A stretch of 64,000 bases of DNA from DASYRM01 sp036004405 (GCA_036004405.1 DASYRM010000113.1:1-64000); one strand, 5' to 3'. Shown: positions 25,416 to 33,882, counted from the stretch's first letter. Made by a program: numbers and translations. The notes: generated from the letters alone by a model not told the origin.

Positions 25416-25725
25416 GTCAGTTCTTGAGCCCTCCGACGTCGACGACCTGACCGAGATCTTCCGGGTGCTCGGCGACCCGACTCGCGTTCGCATTCTGGAC
25501 GTGTTGTCGCGGTCCGAGGTGTGCGTGCAGGACCTTGCCGGAGCGCTGAGTCTATCCGAGTCGGCCGTGTCGCATCAGCTCCGGCTCCTGCGGGGCGCCC
25601 GGATCGTGCGGACTCGCCGCGCCGGCCGCAACGTGTTCTATGCGCTCGACGACCACCACGTGCTGGCGCTCTTCGAGCAGGGCCTCCGCCACGCCCAGGA
25701 AGGCCGCCGGGGGGGCAGCCGCTGA
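25414..25725 (+). CDS. ArsR/SmtB-family metal-sensing repressor, probably Zn-type
   Basis: A 103-residue winged-helix repressor (VLGDPTRVRILDVLS, SESAVSHQLRLLRGARIVRTRRAGRNVFYAL). The C-terminal alpha5 helix holds Asp80, His82, His93 and Glu96, the exact D-x-H-x10-H-x2-E spacing of the zinc site in SmtB-type proteins. The alpha3 site is reduced to one cysteine (Cys37 in EVCVQD), so cadmium or lead sensing through CxC is unlikely. The ATG lies inside its own operator, and no Shine-Dalgarno sequence is visible, so the leader is very short or absent. It directly abuts the ATPase gene. Confidence 0.93.
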   Translation: MSVLEPSDVDDLTEIFRVLGDPTRVRILDVLSRSEVCVQDLAGALSLSESAVSHQLRLLRGARIVRTRRAGRNVFYALDDHHVLALFEQGLRHAQEGRRGGSR

Positions 25726-27840
25726 ATGGCCACCGCCCAGGTGACCTGCGCGGTCTGCGAGGTGCATGCCGAAGCTGTGTTCCGCGTCGAGGGGCTCGAC
25801 TGCAACGACGAGGTGGTGATTCTCGAGCGCCGCCTGAAGCCGATGGCCGGGGTGGAGGCGATTTCGGCCGACGTGGTGGGCCAGCGGCTGCGCGTGAGCT
25901 ACGACGCCGCCAAGCTCAACACCGCGACGATGGTGGACGCCGTCGCCGAGGCCGGGATGCGCATGTGGCTGGAGCACGAGGAGCCGCGCGCCCTCGGCGT
26001 GGACGTCCGCGCGCGGTTCTGGCTCACCGCCGCATCGGGCGCCATGATTCTGGCGGGCATAGGCGCCGCGGCCCAGGGGTTCGCGGCGGCGTCCATCGCG
26101 GCCTACGTGGTCGGCACCGTCACCGGCGCCGCCTTTCCCGCGCGCCGCGCCATCGGCGCCCTTCGCGCCCGCACGCTCGACATCAACGCGCTGATGGTCG
26201 TGGCCGCGTCCGGCGCCGTTGCCATCGGGGAATGGCGCGAGGGCGCGACCGTGGTGTTTCTCTTCGCGCTCGCGCAGTGGCTCGAGGCGCGGACCCTTGC
26301 GCGGGCGCGGGGGGCCATTCGCGCCCTGCTCGACCTCTCGCCGCGTGATGCGCTCGTCCGCCGCGGCGGGATCGAGCAGCGGGTGCCGATCGAGGCGGTC
26401 GCCGCGGGCGACGCCGTCATCGTGCGGCCCGGCGACAAGATCCCCGTCGATGGCACCGTCGCGTCCGGGCACAGCGACGTGAACGAAGCGCCCATCACGG
26501 GCGAGTCGCTGCCGGCCGACAAGGGCCCGGGCAGCGACGTCTATGCGGGCACCATCAACGGCCATGGCGCGCTCGAGCTGACGGTGACGCGCGTGGGCCG
26601 CGACACCCGCGTCGCGCGCATCATCCACCTGGTCGAGGAGGCGCAGGCCCGTCGCGCGCCGATCCAGTCGTTCGTCGACCGGTTTGGCCGCATTTACACC
26701 CCCGCGGTGATCGCGGCCGCGCTGGCCGTGGCCCTCGTGCCGCCGATGCTCGGCGCTCCGGCGGTGCCATGGATTTATCGCGCGCTCGTGCTCCTGGTGG
26801 TGTCGTGTCCGTGCGCGCTCGTCATCTCGACGCCGGTGTCGATTGTGGCCGCCGTATCGGCAGCGGCCAGCCGCGGCGTGCTGATCAAGGGGGGCGCCTC
26901 CCTCGAACGTCTCGCGGCGGTGAAGGTGGTGGCGTTCGACAAGACCGGCACCCTGACGGGCGGCGAGCTTGGCGTCGCCGGCGTGGAGCCTGCGGCAGGC
27001 TTCACGCGCGCCGAGGTGCTGGCGGCCGCGGCGGCGGTCGACGCGCATTCGAGCCATCCCGTCGCGGTGGCGATCGTGGCGCAGGCGCGCCGCGACGGGC
27101 TCGCCGTGTCGTCCGCAGCCGGCGTGCGCACGCGGCCCGGCCTCGGCGTGGAAGGCCGCGTGGACGGACGCGACGTGATGCTGGGCAACGCGCGTCTGAT
27201 GGCGCTGCACGACATCGATGTGGCGGCAGCGCGGCCGAGCATCGCTGGCGCTCGGGTCCTCGTCGCCATTGCGGGGCGGCTGGCGGGAGGCCTGTCGCTC
27301 GTCGACCGGCCGCGCGCCCAGGCACGAGACGCGCTCGATCTGCTGCGGCGCGCGGGCGTCCGCCGCGTCGCGATGCTGACCGGCGACGAGAGCGGCGTCG
27401 CGCGTCGAGTGGCGGCCGACGTCGGCGTCGACGAGTATCAAGCCGCGCTCATGCCCGATCAGAAGCACGAGGCGATTGGCCGGCTGCGCGCGGCCTACGG
27501 TCCGGTGGCGATGGTCGGCGACGGCATCAACGATGCTCCGGCGCTGGCCGCGGCCGACGTCGGCATCGCGATGGGTGCCGTGGGTTCCGACGTCGCCATC
27601 GAAGCCGCCGATGTGGCGCTGATGTCCGACGAGCTACTGAAGCTGCCGTTCGCGCTGCGCCTCGCGCGCGCGACGCTGCGCAATGTGAAGACGAACGTGG
27701 CCGTCTCCATCGCGCTCAAGGCGGTGTTCCTCGTCGCGGCCGTCACCGGCACCGCAACGTTGTGGATGGCCGTGCTCGCCGACACGGGCGCATCGGTGAT
27801 CGTCGTTGCGAACGCACTCAGATTGTTGCGAGCACGATAA
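25726..27840 (+). CDS. P1B-type heavy-metal-exporting ATPase (ZntA/CadA-like)
   Basis: A 704-residue metal pump. An N-terminal metal-binding-type domain (about residues 17-75) has D-C26-x-D-E29 (GLDCNDEV) in place of the usual CxxC, a variant known in zinc and cadmium pumps. The membrane site is C361-P-C363 (VSCPCALV), the phosphorylated residue is Asp405 (FDKTGTLTGG), and ITGESLPADKG, SSHPVAVA and GDGINDAPALAAADVG are all present. It starts at the base after the repressor stop. With the zinc-type repressor and operator this forms a self-contained zinc (possibly cadmium or cobalt) efflux module. Confidence 0.94.
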   Translation: MATAQVTCAVCEVHAEAVFRVEGLDCNDEVVILERRLKPMAGVEAISADVVGQRLRVSYDAAKLNTATMVDAVAEAGMRMWLEHEEPRALGVDVRARFWLTAASGAMILAGIGAAAQGFAAASIAAYVVGTVTGAAFPARRAIGALRARTLDINALMVVAASGAVAIGEWREGATVVFLFALAQWLEARTLARARGAIRALLDLSPRDALVRRGGIEQRVPIEAVAAGDAVIVRPGDKIPVDGTVASGHSDVNEAPITGESLPADKGPGSDVYAGTINGHGALELTVTRVGRDTRVARIIHLVEEAQARRAPIQSFVDRFGRIYTPAVIAAALAVALVPPMLGAPAVPWIYRALVLLVVSCPCALVISTPVSIVAAVSAAASRGVLIKGGASLERLAAVKVVAFDKTGTLTGGELGVAGVEPAAGFTRAEVLAAAAAVDAHSSHPVAVAIVAQARRDGLAVSSAAGVRTRPGLGVEGRVDGRDVMLGNARLMALHDIDVAAARPSIAGARVLVAIAGRLAGGLSLVDRPRAQARDALDLLRRAGVRRVAMLTGDESGVARRVAADVGVDEYQAALMPDQKHEAIGRLRAAYGPVAMVGDGINDAPALAAADVGIAMGAVGSDVAIEAADVALMSDELLKLPFALRLARATLRNVKTNVAVSIALKAVFLVAAVTGTATLWMAVLADTGASVIVVANALRLLRAR

Positions 27841-27842
27841 CC

Positions 27843-27868
27843 GTAGAGGCGGACTTTCAGGTCCGCCT
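27843..27868. repeat. GTAGAGGCG palindromic repeat, copy 1
   Basis: GTAGAGGCGGAC...GTCCGCCT forms an 8-bp stem (27847-27854 with 27861-27868) around TTTCAG. It fills the 29-base gap between two convergent genes and may act as a two-way terminator, although there is no T-run. It belongs to the family also seen at 29601, 43911, 43946 and 59297. Confidence 0.75.
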
Positions 27869-27869
27869 T

Positions 27870-28703
27870 CTAACGACCGCGGTTCTTCCAGTTTTCCGTG
27901 CAGACGTACTCGAGCATGTCGGTGTCCGGCAGCAGCAGCAGCGTGGTGGTGAAGCCGAACGGCCGCGTGTAGTACTTGGGATCGTCGAATGTGATCCCGT
28001 AATCGATGTGTCCGACGTCGCGGCGGCGAAAGCGTTCGGTGATGCGCATGCCTTCGCTGCGCGGATGCCCCGAGCCGTCGAGCACGGCCCTGGTGGTGAT
28101 GCCGACCGTTTCGACGACGAGCGTGTCGCCCTGCCACCCGCCTACGGAGTATCCGGCCCAGGTCGGATCGGGATCTGTCGGAAGGCTGCGGCCATCGATA
28201 TAGATCTGACGGGGAGGATCGTCGGTCCCGGGCACCACCACGATTTCCCCCGGCGCCTGAATCATCTTGAACGCCAGCACCGAGATCGTCGCGGGCAGGC
28301 TCGCCGGGAGACAGTAGGCGGCCGTGAATTCCTGACCACTGGCTCGCCGCTGCGCGAGAATGGCGGCCGCCTCGGGCCGAAGCGGCTCTTCCTCGGGTTT
28401 CAGCCCCCAGAACACGTTGACGAAGTGTTTCGTGACGTCGGTGAAATCGATCTGTAGCTGCGGGTACCGTGGTCCCAGGACGCGGACGAATTCATCGACC
28501 GGCGTGCGTTCTGCCTGCCAGACGCCGGTCAGATCCGGCTTGCCGTCGAATCGCGGGGCGGGCGCCGACAGGTTCGGCTTGCCGTCGGCGGTGCGAGGCA
28601 GCTTCGGATCGCGATGGCTCAGCCACTGCGCGTCGACACCCAGCGTCGCGGCCGCGAAGAGAACGCCGATCGTCGATGCGAGTCTCAGCATCGGTGACCT
28701 CAT
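27870..28703 (-). CDS. Secreted protein of unknown function, tandem paralogue A
   Basis: A 277-residue protein with a signal peptide (about 1-25, ending GVDAQW). Recognisable blocks are RTADGKPNLSAPAPR, PDLTGVWQAERTP, FWGLKPEEEPLRPEA, YCLPASLP, VLAFKMIQAPGEIVVVPG, RQIYIDGR, GWQGDTLVVETVGITTR and RITERFRRRDVGHIDY. I know no functional assignment; proteins with the DLTGVW and QGDTLVVET blocks are common as secreted unknowns in Acidobacteriota. It is roughly two thirds identical by eye to the neighbouring gene at 28728-29549, so the pair arose by tandem duplication. The gap between them is 24 bases. Confidence 0.85.
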   Translation of the reverse strand: MRSPMLRLASTIGVLFAAATLGVDAQWLSHRDPKLPRTADGKPNLSAPAPRFDGKPDLTGVWQAERTPVDEFVRVLGPRYPQLQIDFTDVTKHFVNVFWGLKPEEEPLRPEAAAILAQRRASGQEFTAAYCLPASLPATISVLAFKMIQAPGEIVVVPGTDDPPRQIYIDGRSLPTDPDPTWAGYSVGGWQGDTLVVETVGITTRAVLDGSGHPRSEGMRITERFRRRDVGHIDYGITFDDPKYYTRPFGFTTTLLLLPDTDMLEYVCTENWKNRGR

Positions 28704-28727
28704 TACGTAGAAACGACGCCCGGGCGA

Positions 28728-29549
28728 CTAGCGAACGCGAAGTTTCTGGTTCTCCGTGCAGATGTATTCGAGCACGTCGGTGTCCGGCAGCAGCGTCGCC
28801 GTGGTCTTGAAGCCGAACGGCCGCGTGTAATACGTGGGATCGTCGAACGACACCTCCACGTCCATGTGTCCGACGTCGCGGCGGCGATAGCGCTCCGTGA
28901 TGCGCATGGCGTCGCTTCGCGGATGGCCGAATCCGTCGAGCCAGGCACGCGTCGTGATGCCGACCGTCTCCACCACCAGCGTGTCGCCCTGCCACGTGCC
29001 CACGGAGTATCCCGTCCAGTTCGGCTCGGGTTCTTTGGGCAGGCCGCGGCCGTCCGTGTAAATCTGGCGAGCGGGATCGCCGGTGCCAGGCATGACGACG
29101 ATCTCCCCGGGCGCGTGAATCATCTTGAACGCGAGGACCGACACGTTCCCGGGCAGGCTGGTGGGCAGGCAGTACGCGCCCTGAAAGTCACGACCGCTGC
29201 TCTGGTGCTCCTTGAACTTGGCGGCGCCTTCGGGCCGAAGCGGCTCCTCGCCGGGTTTCGTTCCCCAGAACACGTTGAGGACGTACTTCGTGATGTCGGC
29301 GATGTCCACCTGCAGTTGCAGGAGTCCGGGACCGAGGACGCGGGTGAATTCCTCCGGCGGCGTCCGTTCCGTCTGCCATACGCCCGACAGATCGGGCGTG
29401 CCGTTGACGCGTGGCGCGGGCGCGGACAGGTTCGGCTTGCCGTCCGCGGTCCGTGGAATTCTGGGATCGCGGTGATTCAACCATTGCGCCTCGACACACG
29501 TCACGGCGCCCGCGAGAAGAAGACCGAGGGTCAGCGCGAATCTTGACAT
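28728..29549 (-). CDS. Secreted protein of unknown function, tandem paralogue B
   Basis: A 273-residue paralogue of the gene at 27870-28703, with a signal peptide (about 1-21, ending CVEAQW). The conserved blocks are the same (RTADGKPNLSAPAPR, PDLSGVWQTERTP, FWGTKPGEEPLRPEG, YCLPTSLP, GTWQGDTLVVETVGITTR). The copies differ most at residues about 75-85 and 105-120. Being upstream on the minus strand, it is likely the first gene of a two-gene transcript. The single conserved cysteines in YCLP and near the C-terminus (CTEN) could form a disulfide in the periplasm; this is inference. Confidence 0.85.
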   Translation of the reverse strand: MSRFALTLGLLLAGAVTCVEAQWLNHRDPRIPRTADGKPNLSAPAPRVNGTPDLSGVWQTERTPPEEFTRVLGPGLLQLQVDIADITKYVLNVFWGTKPGEEPLRPEGAAKFKEHQSSGRDFQGAYCLPTSLPGNVSVLAFKMIHAPGEIVVMPGTGDPARQIYTDGRGLPKEPEPNWTGYSVGTWQGDTLVVETVGITTRAWLDGFGHPRSDAMRITERYRRRDVGHMDVEVSFDDPTYYTRPFGFKTTATLLPDTDVLEYICTENQKLRVR

Positions 29550-29600
29550 GGTGACCTCGTCGATGCGTGTGGCGCGGATGATAGCTCACGCACGGGGCGT

Positions 29601-29628
29601 ACGCAGAGGCGGACCTTCAGGTCCGCCT
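29601..29628. repeat. GTAGAGGCG palindromic repeat, copy 2
   Basis: AGGCGGACCT-TC-AGGTCCGCCT (29607-29628) is a perfect 10-bp palindromic stem preceded by ACGCAG. It lies between the 5' end of paralogue B and the 3' end of the REC-PilZ gene, both on the minus strand. Confidence 0.8.
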
Positions 29629-29657
29629 GACCAGGCCGGAAGCCCGAACCCTTCCGC

Positions 29658-30383
29658 CTACGCTTTTCTGTTGCTGAAGAAGTGCGACTGCACGAACGCG
29701 TGGATCGCGGCCTGCGATTCGTGCTCGAGATTGACGAACTCGACGCCCATGCCGAGGCGCGGCACCGACCACGCGACGCGCGCTTCGGACTCGAGATCGA
29801 AGCGGCTGGTGGACAGGCGGAAGCGCACGCGCAGCACCGAGCCGATGTCGAGCGGGCTGGTGGTGCGGATGGCCAGGCCGCCCTGGGAGATGTTGAGCGT
29901 GACGGCCGACGAGATCGTGTTGCCGACGCGATACGCCACGGGAATGCCGAGCGTGACGCGCGGACTGCTGCGGCGGTTGTAGAGATCCGGATAGAGGTGC
30001 GGCGAGAGCGACGGCAGGATGTGCTGCACCGCCGTGTACTCGTTGACGTAGCCGGCCACGCCGAGCGTCGTGAGCTCGCGGACTTCGGTGGCGTTGGCGA
30101 TCGTGCCGCTGAAGACGACGATCGTCGGCTTGTGCTTGCTGAGCTTCTGGAGGTCGCGCACCATCTGCACGCCCTGTCCCTGCGGCAGCCTCAGGTCGAG
30201 CGCGATGAGGTCGACGCGCTCGCCGGTGCGGCGCATCAGGCCGAGCAGCTCGGCACCAGTACGAACCGTAAGGGTCTCGTGGCCGGCCTGGGCCAGCGCG
30301 GCGCGGAAGCGGTCCCGGACGAACGCCGTGTCGTCCGCCACGACAACGGTCTTCACCGCCTCCAGGGTGGCCGTGCTCCTCAC
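29658..30383 (-). CDS. Response regulator receiver fused to a PilZ domain
   Basis: A 241-residue protein. Residues about 10-130 are a CheY-like receiver (VVVADDTAFVRDRF, phospho-acceptor Asp in LIALDLRLPQG, and VVFSGT). Residues about 135-235 are a PilZ domain with the cyclic-di-GMP motif RRSSPR (RxxxR) and NISQGG (a variant of D/NxSxxG). It probably links phosphorylation to cyclic-di-GMP-dependent surface behaviour. The start is a GTG at 30383. No histidine kinase gene is adjacent, so its partner is unknown. Confidence 0.88.
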   Translation of the reverse strand: MRSTATLEAVKTVVVADDTAFVRDRFRAALAQAGHETLTVRTGAELLGLMRRTGERVDLIALDLRLPQGQGVQMVRDLQKLSKHKPTIVVFSGTIANATEVRELTTLGVAGYVNEYTAVQHILPSLSPHLYPDLYNRRSSPRVTLGIPVAYRVGNTISSAVTLNISQGGLAIRTTSPLDIGSVLRVRFRLSTSRFDLESEARVAWSVPRLGMGVEFVNLEHESQAAIHAFVQSHFFSNRKA

Positions 30384-30425
30384 GCTTCTTCTATCGGTGT
30401 GACACGGCGCGCACGTTAGGGTTCG

Positions 30426-30455
30426 TTGCCGGGGCCTCGCCGATCTCTATATAAT
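30426..30455 (+). promoter_or_regulatory. Probable sigma-70-type promoter for the zinc-ribbon/larE genes
   Basis: TTGCCG (30426-30431) and a perfect TATAAT (30450-30455) are separated by 18 bases. The next start codon is at 30501, giving a leader of roughly 40 bases with GAGGAT as ribosome-binding site. Confidence 0.6.
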
Positions 30456-30500
30456 TCCTCTTCTCCGGGAAGTGGCGGATTCTATTGAGGATCTGGCGAT

Positions 30501-30767
30501 ATGGCGACCTGCCCTGACTGCGACTACGAAGAGATCGACACCGACGACCTCGAAGAGGGCGATGCGCTGAGCTGTCCCGAGTGCGGGCGCAAGCTCGTCC
30601 TTGGAGAGGACGGCGATCTGCAGTTCGCCGACGGAGATGACGATCTCGACGACGACGACGACGAAGACGAGGAAGAAGAAGAAGAGGACGACGACGACGC
30701 GGATGACGATGACGACATCGACGACCTCGACGATGACGTCGAGGACGAGGAGGAGTTCGACGAGTGA
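30501..30767 (+). CDS. LysW-like zinc-ribbon protein with long acidic tail
   Basis: An 88-residue protein. The first 40 residues are a compact zinc ribbon with CPDC at residues 4-7 and CPEC at 25-28, much like LysW/ArgW-type carrier proteins. From about residue 36 the chain is almost entirely Asp and Glu, ending EEFDE. LysW ends in EDWGE, whose last Glu is the attachment point for amino groups; the end here is only loosely similar. The larE coding region overlaps its 3' end. The function is unknown; a carrier or chaperone for the neighbouring sulfur-transfer enzyme is one possibility. Confidence 0.8.
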   Translation: MATCPDCDYEEIDTDDLEEGDALSCPECGRKLVLGEDGDLQFADGDDDLDDDDDEDEEEEEEDDDDADDDDDIDDLDDDVEDEEEFDE

Positions 30768-31596
30768 GCTCGGCAGCTCCGGCGCGGCCGCCAAGGATCA
30801 GCGCCTCCGCGAGCTGCTCTCCGGTTTCTCTTCGGCCATCGTCGCCTTCAGCGGCGGCGTGGACAGCGCCTATCTCTCGGTAGTCGCCACGCAGATCCTG
30901 GGCTCCGGTGCGCTCTGCGTCACCGCCGACAGCCCCAGCTATCCCGAACATCATCGATCGCTCGCCCGTCAGGTGGCGGAGTCGTTTGCCCTGCGTCACG
31001 AGGTCGTGAACACCGCGGAGATCGATCGTCCCGAGTACCGCGCCAACCCCGTCAACCGCTGCTACTACTGCAAGGACGAGCTCTACTCCACGCTGACGGC
31101 GATCGCGTCCGCCCGCGCGATCGACGTGGTGCTCGACGGCAACAACGCCGACGATCGCGGCGACTATCGTCCCGGCCGCCAGGCCGCGCGCGAGCACGGT
31201 GTGCGAAGCCCGCTCGATGAAGTGGGTTTGACCAAGGACGAGATACGAGAGCTGTCGCGCGCCGCCGGCCTTGCCACGTGGGACGAGCCCGCGTCGGCGT
31301 GCCTCTCGTCGCGGATCCCCTACCACCACGAGATCACGGACGAGAAGCTGCGGATGATCGAGCAGGCCGAGGACGCGCTGCGCGCGCTCGGCTTCCGCGT
31401 CTGCCGCGTGCGCCACCACGACACGCTGGCGCGGCTCGAGCTCGGGCGCGACGAAATGGCCCGCGCGCTCGACGGAGACGTGCGCGAGGAGATTCTTCGC
31501 GCGCTGCGCGCGATCGGCTATCGCCAGGTGGCCGTGGATCTCCAGGGGTATCGGATGGGCAGCCTGAATGAGGGCATCCGGCTCCGCGCGGTCTAG
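30733..31596 (+). CDS. larE: LarE-type ATP-dependent sacrificial sulfur transferase
   Basis: A PP-loop enzyme that adenylates a pyridinium dicarboxylate mononucleotide and donates sulfur from its own cysteine to build the nickel-pincer cofactor of lactate racemase-type enzymes. Using the ATG at 30733 the product is 287 residues, with SGGVDS at 40-45, NRCYYCKDELY around 108-118, DGNNADD at 135-141 and the candidate sacrificial Cys190 in SACLSSRIPYH. That ATG is the nearest in-frame start before the conserved core, so the gene overlaps the zinc-ribbon gene by 35 bases. The GTG at 30764 is out of frame. larA, larB and larC are not in the window. Confidence 0.87.
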   Translation: MTSRTRRSSTSELGSSGAAAKDQRLRELLSGFSSAIVAFSGGVDSAYLSVVATQILGSGALCVTADSPSYPEHHRSLARQVAESFALRHEVVNTAEIDRPEYRANPVNRCYYCKDELYSTLTAIASARAIDVVLDGNNADDRGDYRPGRQAAREHGVRSPLDEVGLTKDEIRELSRAAGLATWDEPASACLSSRIPYHHEITDEKLRMIEQAEDALRALGFRVCRVRHHDTLARLELGRDEMARALDGDVREEILRALRAIGYRQVAVDLQGYRMGSLNEGIRLRAV

Positions 31597-33865
31597 GTCC
31601 GCGCTGTGGCCGGCCGTGGGACTGGCCCTCGCCTTCGTCGCCGCGCATCTGCCGTTTCTGCCGCAGTCGCTCGAAGACATCGACTCGATCAACTTCGCGC
31701 TCGGCCTGCGCCACTTCGATCCGGCGCTCCATCAGCCGCATCCGCCCGGGTACCCGCTCTACATCGGCCTCGGCCACGTCTCGCTCGCCGTGCTGTCGTG
31801 GCTCGTGCCCGCGCTGCCGGATCTGCGCGTCGAGGCCGTCGCGCTCGCCGTGTGGTCGCTCGCCGGCGGTGCGCTGGCGATCATCGCGGCGGCCCTGTTC
31901 TACCGTTCGCTCGAGGACGTGTTTCCCGACGACGCAGCCCGCGTGTCGCCGTGGCTGGTCTCCGGTTCGGCGGCGCTGCTGGCGGTGGCCCCGATCTTTT
32001 CGATTTCCGGCGTGCGGCCGCTCAGCGACATGCCGGGGCTGGCGCTCGCGCTGCTGGCGCAGGCGCTCATCGTGCGCGGCATCGGCTCGCCGTGGTGGCT
32101 CGTCGTCGGCGCCTTCGTGGCCGGCCTCTCCGGCGGCATCCGCGTGCAGTCGGCGGTGCTCACGGTGCCGCTGTTTCTCGGCGTTCTGATCGGCGCACGG
32201 CGTGGGCACGCGTGGACGCATCGCGTGCTCGCCGTTGTCGCGGGCGTCGCGGGCGGCCTGTCGTGGGGCATTCCGCTGCTCGTGCTGTCGGGTGGGGTGC
32301 AGGGCTACCTGCGTGCGCTTGGGTCGCAGGCGGGCGAAGACTTCGCGTGGGTGGACATGCTGTGGTCGCACCCGACGCCGCGCCTGCTGGCGCTCGCGCT
32401 CTATCGAACGCTGGCGCTGTCGTGGGGCGACCCGCGGCTCGGGCTGGTGGTCACGGGGCTGGCGACCGCCGGCGCGCTGGCGGCCCTCGTCAAGACCCGG
32501 CGCATGCTCGGCGTCGTCTGCCTCGCGTTCCTGCCCTATGCCATGTTCCACCTGCTGCTGCAGGAGACGGCGACCATCCGCTACGCGCTGCCGCTCGTGC
32601 CGCCGATCGTGTGGCTGGCCATGATGGCGCTGCAGCTGGCCGGGCGCGTGTCGGTGCTGATGTGGGCGGCCGTGGCGGCGTCGGCCCTCATCGTCTCGGT
32701 GCCGACGGCCATCGACTACGGCCAGCAGGCGCACCCCGCGTTCCGCGCCATCGTGGACATGATTTCCGAGGGCGAGGGCGTGCCGCCGGCCGCCGTCTAC
32801 TCGCACTTCGCGCTGTATCGCTCGCTCCAGGCGGCCGCGCCCGACTGGCTGCATCCGGTGCCGCCGGTGCGCCAGAAGGAGTGGCTCGGCCCGGTGCAGT
32901 TCTTCCGCGACGGCGGCGCGCGCACCGTGTGGTTCCTCGGCGACCCGTTGCGCACCGACATGGCGCTGTTCGATCCAGCCAACATCCTCACCAACGAAGC
33001 GAACCCGTGGCGCGCGTGGGCCCACGCCGAGATGGGCGGGGTGCGGCCGGTGGGCGCGGTGTGGCACCGGATCCAGCCGCCCGGTTGGATGGTGGGCGAG
33101 GGGTGGTCGCTCACGCCCGAGGCAGGTGGACGGGTGCGCGCCACCCGGACAGGCCTGGACCACGGCCCCATCGAGGCGTTCGTGCGGCGCCGATCGGAGC
33201 CGGCAACGTTCCTGATTGGAGGCCTGCATCTCGGCACGGCCGCCGACGCGCCAGCGGAGCTGACGGTGGCGATCGACGGCTCGGCCGTGGAGACGTGGGA
33301 GGTGCCCCGCGCCGCCGGGGGGCAGCCGTTCGTGCGGTTCGTCCGGCTGCCGGGCGGGGTGCCGCAAGGGGCGGGGAACTATGCCTCGCTGCGCGTCTCC
33401 GCCCGTTCGCTCGAACCGGGGCGGCCGGTGCCCGAGATTGCCATCCGGCAGTTCGATCTGCAGCCCGACGGCGGCCGTCCGCTGATGGCGTTCTCGGACG
33501 GGTGGTACGAGGACGAGTATTCCCCGGAAACCGGGCAACGGTGGCGCTGGACGGGCGCCAGCGCGCAGCTGCGGCTCATGTCGTCGCGAACGGTCGTGCT
33601 GCGAGTCCGCGGCGAATCGCCCGTGAAGTATGTCGGCGCTGCGCCCACGGTCCGGATCACCGCCGGGGCCCGCACGCTCGCGACCTTTCACCCCGCCGCC
33701 GACTTTTCGTGGCGCATCACCGTGCCCGCCGATGCGCTCACCGAGGCCCACGGTGTGGTGACGATCGAAACCGATCGCACGTATCTGCCCGGCGCTGCCG
33801 AAGGCACCGGCGACACTCGAACGCTCGGGCTGCGGGTCTTCGAGTGTCGTGCGGATCTGGAGTAA
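31568..33865 (+). CDS. GT-C-type integral membrane glycosyltransferase-like protein
   Basis: A 765-residue protein. The first 400 residues or so contain about ten hydrophobic helices. A conserved first loop holds D37-x-D39 (EDIDSINFA) followed by HQPHPPGYPLYIGLG, the pattern of GT-C polyprenyl-phosphate sugar transferases such as the DUF2723 group. The C-terminal 330 residues are mostly soluble and beta-rich, probably periplasmic. The ATG at 31568 overlaps the larE 3' end by 29 bases. The sugar and acceptor are unknown. Confidence 0.8.
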   Translation: MRASGSARSRSALWPAVGLALAFVAAHLPFLPQSLEDIDSINFALGLRHFDPALHQPHPPGYPLYIGLGHVSLAVLSWLVPALPDLRVEAVALAVWSLAGGALAIIAAALFYRSLEDVFPDDAARVSPWLVSGSAALLAVAPIFSISGVRPLSDMPGLALALLAQALIVRGIGSPWWLVVGAFVAGLSGGIRVQSAVLTVPLFLGVLIGARRGHAWTHRVLAVVAGVAGGLSWGIPLLVLSGGVQGYLRALGSQAGEDFAWVDMLWSHPTPRLLALALYRTLALSWGDPRLGLVVTGLATAGALAALVKTRRMLGVVCLAFLPYAMFHLLLQETATIRYALPLVPPIVWLAMMALQLAGRVSVLMWAAVAASALIVSVPTAIDYGQQAHPAFRAIVDMISEGEGVPPAAVYSHFALYRSLQAAAPDWLHPVPPVRQKEWLGPVQFFRDGGARTVWFLGDPLRTDMALFDPANILTNEANPWRAWAHAEMGGVRPVGAVWHRIQPPGWMVGEGWSLTPEAGGRVRATRTGLDHGPIEAFVRRRSEPATFLIGGLHLGTAADAPAELTVAIDGSAVETWEVPRAAGGQPFVRFVRLPGGVPQGAGNYASLRVSARSLEPGRPVPEIAIRQFDLQPDGGRPLMAFSDGWYEDEYSPETGQRWRWTGASAQLRLMSSRTVVLRVRGESPVKYVGAAPTVRITAGARTLATFHPAADFSWRITVPADALTEAHGVVTIETDRTYLPGAAEGTGDTRTLGLRVFECRADLE

Positions 33866-33882
33866 ATGCCCTTTGTAGCCGA

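Noticed and set aside
30601..30760. A run of GAC/GAG/GAA triplets that looks like a microsatellite.
   Set aside because: It is in-frame coding for the acidic tail of the zinc-ribbon protein; still unusual, but not an independent repeat element.
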